Of a stretch of DNA of 64,000 bases, positions 53,965-61,389 are shown in pieces. The notes beneath the pieces are model-generated. The model saw only the letters and a list, made by a program, of their open reading frames with translations. It was not told the origin of the DNA and made no database searches. Origin of the DNA: Corynebacterium resistens DSM 45100 (GTDB taxonomy: Bacteria > Actinomycetota > Actinomycetes > Mycobacteriales > Mycobacteriaceae). The stretch lies in the NCBI RefSeq assembly GCF_000177535.2, contig NC_015673.1, positions 1-64,000 on the forward strand. The letters run 5' to 3'. The number at the start of each line of letters is the position of its first letter. The first letter of the stretch is position 1. The translations under genes were made by a program, and so were the position numbers.

Positions 53965-55581
53965 CTACTTCTGTTCGAACTGAACCAAAATCTCGGAATG
54001 CCCCACGATAATCAAATCGCCATCGGCCAGTAGCCAGTTCTCGACTGGAGTGTCATTGACTGTTGTGCCATTCGTGGAGTGCAGATCGGTCAGCACGGCA
54101 TCATAGCCATCCCACACGATGTCCGCGTGCTGCCGGGACACGCCCGTATCGGGAATGCGCAGGTCCACGCCGTTACCGCGCCCGATGAGGTTTGAGCCCT
54201 CCCGGAGCTGGTACTTGCGATCGGACCCATCACGCAGATGCAGTGTGACGCGAACATCAGACTCCTGATCGCCATAGCCTTCCCCGCCTTTCACAGGCGC
54301 ATCGGGAGCAGACTGCGCAATGATCTCCGTACCTGGGTAGCTGGGCTGCTGGGCTTCCTGCTGCCCAGTTGCTGGGTCATTTTCTTCTCCGACGCCACCT
54401 TGTTCCCCAGCCCAGCCGTCATTTGCACCCTGGGAATCCGGGCCACTGTCTTGCGAGCGCTGCATGGCTTGGTTGTCTGCAGCACTGTCGGCTGCTTCAT
54501 GGTTAATCCCAGCAGCACCAGCGGCTGCTGTGGCACCGGCTGTTCCTGAGACCGCCGATGAGGCAACTGAAGCATTGGCCCCTGCACTTGGTTCGATCGC
54601 AGAACCTGCATTGTGGGCATTGGCCGAGCTCGATCGGACGATATCAGCCAATCCGCGACTTCCAGAAACGTTGTGGCTCTGCCCAGCTGCATCGGATCCA
54701 TGGTCGTATTCGCCATTGTGAGTGTTGGCGCCTGAGGTGTTCGGGTCGTTGGGTGTTGACCCATCAAAACCGGCAGAACCCGTGCCACTGGCGTGCTCCT
54801 CCACCGGTTCACGGTAGGTTGCCTCGCTAAAGGCGGTGTCCTCGTACACGCGATCGCTGGAGGCATCATCGATGCACCCGCGGTCCTCGGTGAATTCCGC
54901 GTCGTGCACGGTGCTCACGCCAGGCGGAACCTCGTTGGAGCTATTGCCGGCAGAAACGGCATCGTATTCCCGCGCAGCGACCTCGCGCTGGCCATTGGCT
55001 TCTCTCTGCGGCCATTGCGCAGGGGAGCGCAGCTGTTGCCCCGGGTAAGAATCGGGATAGCTGCCGTCTGGGAGCCCGCCTTGTTGGCCGGCTGCGTGAG
55101 TGTGATCACCCTCATTGGGAGCACCGCCAAGGTTGTTAGGGACCTGGTGGTTCGCGTTGTCGTTCGCTTCGTTGGCGTCGGAGTGAGAAGAACGGTGATC
55201 GGGTTCACTGAAGAGGGAACGAGCACGCAATTGGCCACTGTGAAGATTGCGGTGGGCCTCGATCTCTACGCGAACGGGGCTGGGGGTAGCCCAACCATTG
55301 TTGCGGATGAAGCGGGTGAGACGGTCGGCGAGATCGGATTCAAGATTAGGGCGATGCTCGATGAGGCTCTGGTGGTCATCCTGGGAGACCAACACAGTGT
55401 AGTAGCAGGGTGCGAGTTGCTGACCGTAGTTGTCGGTCATGACCGAGTCTTCTGCCTGCTGCTTCAGCAGTTCATCAATTTCGGTGGGAACTACCTCGCC
55501 GCCAAAAACGCGCGCCAAACCGTTATCGAGGCCACGTTGCAGCGAGCTGTCCAACTTGCGGAATCGACCGAAAAGATCCAT
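53965..55581 (-). CDS. fhaA: FHA-domain protein FhaA (DUF3662 plus FHA)
   Basis: The 538-residue protein has an N-terminal DUF3662 domain (about 1-115, with GRFRKLDSSLQRGLDNGLAR), a very long low-complexity Ser/Asn/Ala/Gly linker (about 120-440), and a C-terminal FHA domain (REGSNLIGRGNGVDLRIPD, VSRQHADIVW, DLHSTNGTTVND). In Mycobacterium FhaA binds phosphorylated MviN and controls lipid II export. AAAGG precedes the ATG on the - strand. The linker of over 300 residues is the main oddity. It is 115 bp upstream of fhaB, so may have a separate promoter. Confidence 0.94.
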   Translation of the reverse strand: MDLFGRFRKLDSSLQRGLDNGLARVFGGEVVPTEIDELLKQQAEDSVMTDNYGQQLAPCYYTVLVSQDDHQSLIEHRPNLESDLADRLTRFIRNNGWATPSPVRVEIEAHRNLHSGQLRARSLFSEPDHRSSHSDANEANDNANHQVPNNLGGAPNEGDHTHAAGQQGGLPDGSYPDSYPGQQLRSPAQWPQREANGQREVAAREYDAVSAGNSSNEVPPGVSTVHDAEFTEDRGCIDDASSDRVYEDTAFSEATYREPVEEHASGTGSAGFDGSTPNDPNTSGANTHNGEYDHGSDAAGQSHNVSGSRGLADIVRSSSANAHNAGSAIEPSAGANASVASSAVSGTAGATAAAGAAGINHEAADSAADNQAMQRSQDSGPDSQGANDGWAGEQGGVGEENDPATGQQEAQQPSYPGTEIIAQSAPDAPVKGGEGYGDQESDVRVTLHLRDGSDRKYQLREGSNLIGRGNGVDLRIPDTGVSRQHADIVWDGYDAVLTDLHSTNGTTVNDTPVENWLLADGDLIIVGHSEILVQFEQK

Positions 55582-56019
55582 CGGGCTACCTTTCTTTACC
55601 TAATCCAACGCGCGGTGTACGTAGCGCGGCGCGTTTGGCCGGGCGGACGAACGGAGCCGAGAACATGCGATATTCCATTAATGCTTAATGGGTGCCCGCT
55701 ATGTGTAACGGCCGGTAAACCGAAGTCGATCGCTTGGTGGGCGAGACTCGGGGTGCGAGGTGCAGCCAAAGATCTGCAAAACCCTGTGGTAGCACCACAA
55801 CGCTAACCGCACGCGACGGTAGGTGAGGCTACCGTCGAGTGATCGCAGCCAGTATAGAGCACATATGCCCCACAATTACATTTGGAACTCCCCATGGCAT
55901 GCGTTCTAAACGGGAGTATATGCAGGTAAATGCGCTATTTTGTTTAGGGTGAATGCGCCGTGCTAAAGTTTTGTCCTGTCGCTAAAAGCGGCACCATGCG
56001 AATGGAAATTACGCAACTC
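55582..56019. other. Intergenic region between fhaA and tRNA-Leu with two inverted repeats
   Basis: The 438 bp hold the leftward fhaA promoter and rightward tRNA-Leu promoter. Two perfect inverted repeats stand out: CCATTAA/TTAATGG with a 3-nt spacer (55675-55691) and CGACGGTAG/CTACCGTCG with a 6-nt spacer (55814-55837). Neither has a T-run, so they look like operators rather than terminators. I see no supportable gene. Confidence 0.5.
55940..55969 (+). promoter_or_regulatory. Promoter of tRNA-Leu
   Basis: TTGTTT (55940-55945) and TAAAGT (55964-55969) are separated by 18 bp and lie 50 bp before the mature tRNA 5' end, a plausible sigma-A promoter. Confidence 0.5.
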
Positions 56020-56105
56020 GGGCGAGTGGCGGAATTGGCAGACGCGCTGGCTTCAGGTGCCAGTGTCCTTTAACGGACGTGGGGGTTCAAGTCCCCCTTC
56101 GCCCA
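56020..56105 (+). tRNA. tRNA-Leu (CAG anticodon)
   Basis: An 86-nt class II tRNA: acceptor GGGCGAG pairs with TTCGCCC (one G-U), the anticodon loop TTCAGGT carries CAG, a long variable arm (GTGTCCTTTAACGGACGT) follows, and the T-arm is GGGGGTTCAAGTCCCCC. The long variable arm and anticodon identify leucine. CCA is not encoded. Confidence 0.96.
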
Positions 56106-56197
56106 CAGAATTTTACCTCGGGATATCGATTACGGTCGGTGCCCCGAGGTTTTTCTTCTGCGCTAGCTTCGGTTCGTGGTTATCGCTGATTGCGAGA

Positions 56198-57625
56198 TCA
56201 GTGTTTTGCCCGTCTGAGGGCAATCGCGAGACCCGTACCGATCGGCACCAACCCCACCACAGTTAGGTAAATCAGTTCCGTTTCTGGGGAATAGAACGTG
56301 GAGAGGCTGCCCGCCAGCGATGTGCCGATGGCCAACGATAGGAAGAACAAGGCAGAGAAACGGGTGGCGAACGCTGCCGGGGCATGCGCGGCCGTCGCGG
56401 CCATCCCAATGGGCCCAATGAATAGTTCGCCCAAGCTCATCAGAAGGATGCAGACAGCCAGGGCTAGAAACGGAACCGAAGCTGAGTTGACGAAGGGCAG
56501 CAGGGATAGGATCCCCGCGCCAGCTATCACGAGACCGCCACCCATGAGGCGATTGCGGCTGGGCATCGCTCGAAGGGTGAGTAGGCCTGCGATAGGCAAA
56601 GTGAAGACCAGAATGTAGAAGGGGTTGAGCGACTGGGTCCACGCCGCGGGGAATTCGAACGAACCAAGGGTTCGGTCAAGGCGCTGCTCGGAGTACACCG
56701 CTAAAACACCGTAGGTCTGGGACTGCAAAGCCCAGTACATCGTGGAAGCTACGAACAAGGGGATGAAACCAAGAACGCGGGAACGCTCATCCGGAGTTAC
56801 GCGTGGCGAGGTAAGCATCACGGCGAATAGCCCCAAAGCTACGGTCACAGTCGCAATGAGGAGCCCAAAAGCCATCCGATCCGGCGTAATCACTCTAGCC
56901 GCAATAGACCAAATACCGGCTATGACAATCAATGTGGCGAACACTAGAACAATCGCTAATTGTTGCTTCGCGAGGGGATTGGCCGGTTGGGTAACCAGTG
57001 CCCGCGCTACGGTGTCTAGGTTGGACAACATTCGAGAGCGCAGGGCGAGGTACATGACGCAGCCGATCACCATGAGTAGCGCCGCCGCGCCGAAACCGAC
57101 ATGGTATCCATGTGTTTGTGCGAGCCAGCCGGTAAGTATCGGACCGAGAAGCGCACCGACGTTAATGCCTAGATAGAAGATTTGGAATGCTCCGTCTCGG
57201 GCGCCAGCCTGGGGAGGAAACGCTGCACCGAGAACTGTAATTGCTGCTGTTTTTAGCAGGCCCGAACCCAACGCGAGGGGTAGTAAACCAGCAAATAGTC
57301 CTGGAAATCCCGGCACTAGGGATAGCGAAAGATGACCGGCGATCAGTAGGCCCGCACCCGTGAGCAGCGTGCGCTCGGCGCCGAGGACGCGATCCGAGAT
57401 CCAACCTCCAGCGAACGTAAACAGGTACAAAAGCGCGCCATACGCACCGACTAGTGCGGTGGCATGTGTTTTTTCTAGCGCTAGACCTGTTGCTTGATCG
57501 TAGAGGTAGTAGGTCAGGATGGCCTGCATGCCATAAAAGCTGAACCGCTCCCACATCTCCACTCCAGCGATAGCGGGTAAGGCAGGTGGAATCGCTGTAA
57601 TTGTACGGTGTTCAATTGCTGTCAT
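56198..57625 (-). CDS. POT-family proton-dependent oligopeptide transporter
   Basis: The 475-residue membrane protein has about 12-14 membrane segments and the PTR2/POT signature VEMWERFSFYGMQAILTYYL (the ExxERFxYYG motif) near residue 23, followed by GAYGALLYLFTFAGGWISDR. POT transporters import di- and tripeptides with protons. ATG 57625 matches the family start. It is transcribed divergently from bioA; a 45-bp gap holds both promoters. Confidence 0.9.
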   Translation of the reverse strand: MTAIEHRTITAIPPALPAIAGVEMWERFSFYGMQAILTYYLYDQATGLALEKTHATALVGAYGALLYLFTFAGGWISDRVLGAERTLLTGAGLLIAGHLSLSLVPGFPGLFAGLLPLALGSGLLKTAAITVLGAAFPPQAGARDGAFQIFYLGINVGALLGPILTGWLAQTHGYHVGFGAAALLMVIGCVMYLALRSRMLSNLDTVARALVTQPANPLAKQQLAIVLVFATLIVIAGIWSIAARVITPDRMAFGLLIATVTVALGLFAVMLTSPRVTPDERSRVLGFIPLFVASTMYWALQSQTYGVLAVYSEQRLDRTLGSFEFPAAWTQSLNPFYILVFTLPIAGLLTLRAMPSRNRLMGGGLVIAGAGILSLLPFVNSASVPFLALAVCILLMSLGELFIGPIGMAATAAHAPAAFATRFSALFFLSLAIGTSLAGSLSTFYSPETELIYLTVVGLVPIGTGLAIALRRAKH

Positions 57626-57670
57626 GAAATAGCATTATGCACCTTTAGACACTGTGCTACAGATAAATTC

Positions 57671-58912
57671 ATGAAATCTTTGAACAGCGTTCAAGTGAAC
57701 CGGATTGATGCCGCTCATATTTGGCATCCCTATGCCGCTCCCGGCGTACCAACCCTCCAGGTTGTTGGCACTGAAGGCGCGTATTTACAGCTTGCCGATG
57801 GTCGACAGGTTATCGATGGGATGAGTTCGTGGTGGGCAGCCTGTCACGGGCATTCCCATCCGCGGCTCGTAGCTGCCGCGAAGCAGCAAATAGATAGTTT
57901 TAGCCATGTCATGTTTGGTGGCCTCACACACGAACCTGCCGCCCGCCTTACCGCTAATCTTATGGAGCTGACTGCTAACGAGTTCGCTCAAGTCTTCTAT
58001 TCGGATTCTGGTTCAGTTTCTGTGGAAGTAGCAGTGAAGATGGCGCTGCAGTACTCTCGCGGGATTGGAAAGCCGGAACGCACCAAGCTTTTGACATGGC
58101 GTTCGGGCTACCACGGGGACACCTTCGCGGCAATGAGTGTCTGTGATCCACATGGTGGCATGCATTCGCTGTGGACCGGGATCCTCGCCGAACAAATCTT
58201 TGCACCTGCTCCACCTGTTGAAGGCGCAAGTCCAGAAGAACATGCCGCATACCTCGCACAGATGGAACAACTCATTACTGACGAGGTAGCTGGCATCATC
58301 ATCGAACCAGGCGTGCAAGGAGCCGGCGGTATGCGCTTTCACGATCTGCAACTAGTCGCCGGGGTTCGCGAGCTGTGTGACAAGCATGAAATCGTCATGA
58401 TCGCCGATGAAATCGCTACCGGGTTTGGCAGGGCAGGTGAGCTCTTCATGACCCAGGCTGCGGGCGTGGTGCCAGACATCATGTGCGTAGGCAAGGCGCT
58501 AACTGGTGGATTCATGTCGCTAGCCGCCACACTCGCTACCGAGCGGATAGCTAAAGGAATGCAGCCCCGTGCGCTCATGCACGGCCCAACCTTCATGGCC
58601 AATCCGCTTGCCTGTGCCGTAGCTGCCGAATCTACCGCGATAATTGCCGAAGGCACCTGGCGCAGCGATGTCTCGCGAATTGAGGCCGGCCTGCGCGCAG
58701 GGATTCCAGGAGCCAGGGTGCGTGGCGCGATTGGGGTGTTGGAGATGGACCATGAGGTGGATATGGTGCAAGCCACCGCTGCAGCCCTTGAACACGGTGT
58801 TTGGCTGCGCCCATTCGGAAGGTTGATCTACACCATGCCACCGTATGTCTGCACTGATGAGGAAATCGCTCGCATTTGCTGGGCGGTCATTGCTGCTGGG
58901 GAGACCGCATGA
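57671..58912 (+). CDS. bioA: Adenosylmethionine-8-amino-7-oxononanoate aminotransferase
   Basis: BioA converts 7-keto-8-aminopelargonate to 7,8-diaminopelargonate in biotin synthesis. The 413-residue PLP enzyme has IDAAHIWHPY at the start, GMSSWWAACHGHSHP, the substrate/PLP region YHGDTFAAMSVCDP, the Asp of IADEIATGFGRAG and the Schiff-base Lys in CVGKALTGGF. ATG 57671 gives the standard length. The stop overlaps the bioD start (ATGA). Confidence 0.96.
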   Translation: MKSLNSVQVNRIDAAHIWHPYAAPGVPTLQVVGTEGAYLQLADGRQVIDGMSSWWAACHGHSHPRLVAAAKQQIDSFSHVMFGGLTHEPAARLTANLMELTANEFAQVFYSDSGSVSVEVAVKMALQYSRGIGKPERTKLLTWRSGYHGDTFAAMSVCDPHGGMHSLWTGILAEQIFAPAPPVEGASPEEHAAYLAQMEQLITDEVAGIIIEPGVQGAGGMRFHDLQLVAGVRELCDKHEIVMIADEIATGFGRAGELFMTQAAGVVPDIMCVGKALTGGFMSLAATLATERIAKGMQPRALMHGPTFMANPLACAVAAESTAIIAEGTWRSDVSRIEAGLRAGIPGARVRGAIGVLEMDHEVDMVQATAAALEHGVWLRPFGRLIYTMPPYVCTDEEIARICWAVIAAGETA

Positions 58913-59574
58913 TCTACTGCATTACAGGAACCAATACCGACGTCGGTAAGACTATCGCCACCGCGGCCTTGGCAGCGCACCATGCTGCAAAAGGTGCGCG
59001 TGTAGTTGTAGCTAAACCGGTACAAACCGGTGAACCTGCCGGGCATGGCGATGCCGCCACGATCTCCAACCTCGCCGGCGTGGAGACCTGCGAGTTCGTG
59101 CGCTACCCGGAACCACTTGCTCCAAATCTTTCTGCACGGCGCGCCGCGATGCCCCAACCAGACCGCGCTGAGCTAGTGCAATGGATCCGTAGCATTGAAG
59201 CCGATTTCGTCTTCGTAGAAGGCTCCGGAGGTCTGCTCGTGCGTTTGGCAGATGACTTCACACTCGCGGATATCGCGGTTGACCTAGGCGCTCCGCTCAT
59301 TGTTGTTACCACCTTGGGCCTGGGAAGTCTTAACGCCGCGGAGCTCACCGTAAAGGCGGCGCGGGCCCGTGGGCTGGATGTTGTGGGGCTTATCGGTGGC
59401 TCGTTACCCGCAGAGCCGGACCTTGCCACGCGATTGAACCTTGAGGAACTGCCCCATGTCACCGGTGTGCCATTGCTGGGGTGCATTCCAGCTGGTGCCG
59501 GAGCAATGAACCAGGAACAGTTCTGCTCCCAGGTTCGACTTAACCCTGTTCCACTGCTTCCACCAGCGCCTTAG
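58909..59574 (+). CDS. bioD: Dethiobiotin synthetase
   Basis: BioD closes the ureido ring of biotin using CO2 and ATP. The 221-residue protein begins with the P-loop GTNTDVGKTIAT, has the catalytic Lys region VVAKPVQTGEP and the FVEGSGGLLVRL loop. Its 3' end overlaps the convergent DJ-1/PfpI gene by 35 bp. bioB, needed to finish biotin, is not in the window. Confidence 0.95.
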   Translation: MIYCITGTNTDVGKTIATAALAAHHAAKGARVVVAKPVQTGEPAGHGDAATISNLAGVETCEFVRYPEPLAPNLSARRAAMPQPDRAELVQWIRSIEADFVFVEGSGGLLVRLADDFTLADIAVDLGAPLIVVTTLGLGSLNAAELTVKAARARGLDVVGLIGGSLPAEPDLATRLNLEELPHVTGVPLLGCIPAGAGAMNQEQFCSQVRLNPVPLLPPAP

Positions 59575-60250
59575 CCAGCTTCTCTGAAGACTGTGGGTTC
59601 TGGCCCGTGAACAAGTTGCCATCGCGCACCAGCTTTGGGCGGAACGGGAGGGTGGCCTTCTCATACTTCAAGCCGGCTTCCTTCAAACGATCTTCCAGCA
59701 GCCATGGGGCCTTGGACTTATCCGTGACCATGCCTTCTTCGGTGTTGGATAGAGCGGTAATCTGCTTACCCGCGAAGGGGGTCTGGCCAGTGGCGTCATC
59801 AATAGTGGCCAAAAGAGCCGCCGGCGAGTGACACAGCAGCCCCAGCAACTTGCCGGAGGCCAGGCGATCGGTCAGGATCTTGCCGGAAATCTTGTCGTAC
59901 GCCAGATCCTCCATGGGGCCGTGGCCACCGGGGTAGAAGATGATGTCGTAAGAGGCAGCATCGACCTTATGCAGGTCCTCCGGGTTATTCAGCACGTGGG
60001 ACATCTGCTCCACCTTGTCTTCCATCTTCTTCGCAGTGGTTGGCAACATGCCGCCCTTCACGCTGATGCTGATGGGATCTACCGTTGGGGCGACTGCGCC
60101 GGGTGTCGCGATGGTGACCTCGAACCCCGCATCGCGGAAAATGTCATAAGGCACCACCAGTTCCTCGGCCCAGAATCCGGTGGGGTGGTGGGTGCCATCG
60201 TTGAGGGTCCAGTGCTCGGCGGCGCTGACAGCCATAAGGACGGTAGTCAT
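59540..60250 (-). CDS. DJ-1/PfpI-family protein (Hsp31/glyoxalase III-like)
   Basis: The 236-residue protein has the class I amidotransferase-like fold with the reactive Cys in LLGLLCHSPAALLA (about residue 139), preceded by FYPGGHGPMEDLAYD. Such proteins act as chaperones, deglycases or glyoxalases. No signal peptide is seen. It is divergent from the second SbnA-like gene and separated from it by 53 bp, so regulatory sites may be shared. Confidence 0.88.
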   Translation of the reverse strand: MTTVLMAVSAAEHWTLNDGTHHPTGFWAEELVVPYDIFRDAGFEVTIATPGAVAPTVDPISISVKGGMLPTTAKKMEDKVEQMSHVLNNPEDLHKVDAASYDIIFYPGGHGPMEDLAYDKISGKILTDRLASGKLLGLLCHSPAALLATIDDATGQTPFAGKQITALSNTEEGMVTDKSKAPWLLEDRLKEAGLKYEKATLPFRPKLVRDGNLFTGQNPQSSEKLAKALVEAVEQG

Positions 60251-60303
60251 CGGGTTTGCTCCTTAAAATCTCACATCGTGAATTCTCGATAGACTGGGGA
60301 ATC

Positions 60304-61389
60304 ATGAACTCCGAGTCCACTTCAAACACCACATACTCGGGCACTGTAGATACCAACTGCGACACCACCGCGAATATTCCACAGGGATTGGACGGCCTCA
60401 TTGGCAACACGCCCTTGGTGGAGTTACCTAGCCTTGCCCGGGCCTTTGAACGTCCCGACCTACGCATCTACGCGAAACTCGAACAGCTTAACCCTGGTGG
60501 CAGTGCGAAGGATCGCACAGCCCGAGCTCTCGTGAATACCGCTATCGAAACAGGATTGCCCGAAAACCCTACGCTTGTGGAGTCAAGCTCCGGAAACTTA
60601 GGCATGGCTTTGGCCCGCCAAGCGCAAATGCGTGGATGGAAGTTCCATTGTGTAGTCGATCCCCGTGTCAATGATTCAACCGTGGCAACGATGCAGGCTC
60701 TAGGTGCCACCGTGGATTTGGTTTCAGCGCCGGATCCCGAAACTGGCGATTGGCTCACCGCGCGCCGATCGCGGGTGGCGGAGCTCATGCGCACGGTGAA
60801 AGGTGCGGTAAACCTAGATCAGTATTCCAATCAGGCTGCGTTCAAGGCTCATGACGAAGGAACAATGGCGGAAATCATTGCCCAGCTGGGTCAGGCACCG
60901 GACTGGTTGCTGGTCGCCGTGAGCACTACCGGCACCATCGGTGGCTGCATTCAACGGCTGAACCGCATCGGCGCGAACACTCACACAGTTGGAGTGGATG
61001 CCCAGGGCTCAGTCCTCTACCAAGGCAAACGTGGCGAACGCTTGCTGCCAGGCTTTGGCGCCGGCGTGGTTCCGCACCTGTCTACTCTGCAAGAACCCAG
61101 GCGAGTTCAGCGGGTGCACGATATTGATTCCGTGATCGGTGCGCGCGCACTTGCACGCACGGAGGGACTTTTGCCTGGTGCTTCGGGCGGTGCTGTCGTT
61201 TCGGCCGTGTACGCATGCCGGGACAATATTCCTGAGGGCGCCAGCGTGGTCATGGTTCTGCACGACGGCGGTACCAATTACCTCAACACCATCTACAGCG
61301 ATGACTGGGTCGAGGAAAATCTGCACGTCAGCTCTGCGGAAGTGGAATCACGCATCCAGGCGATCACCGGGAAGGAAGCCTCACGATGA
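60304..61389 (+). CDS. SbnA-family 2,3-diaminopropionate synthase-like PLP enzyme
   Basis: From ATG 60304 (GGGGA just upstream) the 361-residue protein shows GLDGLIGNTPLVELPSLA, PLP Lys in LNPGGSAKDRTA, the loop VESSSGNLGMALARQ, and CVVDPRVND, a pattern typical of SbnA-family enzymes rather than cysteine synthase. SbnA uses O-phosphoserine and glutamate. A second enzyme of this superfamily is at 29511 with a different loop (EPTSGNTGLGLA). The stop overlaps the next gene by 4 bp. No SbnB-like gene is adjacent, but the next product carries a dinucleotide-binding domain that might supply the redox step. Confidence 0.8.
   Translation: MNSESTSNTTYSGTVDTNCDTTANIPQGLDGLIGNTPLVELPSLARAFERPDLRIYAKLEQLNPGGSAKDRTARALVNTAIETGLPENPTLVESSSGNLGMALARQAQMRGWKFHCVVDPRVNDSTVATMQALGATVDLVSAPDPETGDWLTARRSRVAELMRTVKGAVNLDQYSNQAAFKAHDEGTMAEIIAQLGQAPDWLLVAVSTTGTIGGCIQRLNRIGANTHTVGVDAQGSVLYQGKRGERLLPGFGAGVVPHLSTLQEPRRVQRVHDIDSVIGARALARTEGLLPGASGGAVVSAVYACRDNIPEGASVVMVLHDGGTNYLNTIYSDDWVEENLHVSSAEVESRIQAITGKEASR

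Noticed and set aside
54793..55806. A 337-codon + strand frame opposite fhaA
   Set aside because: It mirrors the fhaA DUF3662 domain and low-complexity linker; no start site or family features.
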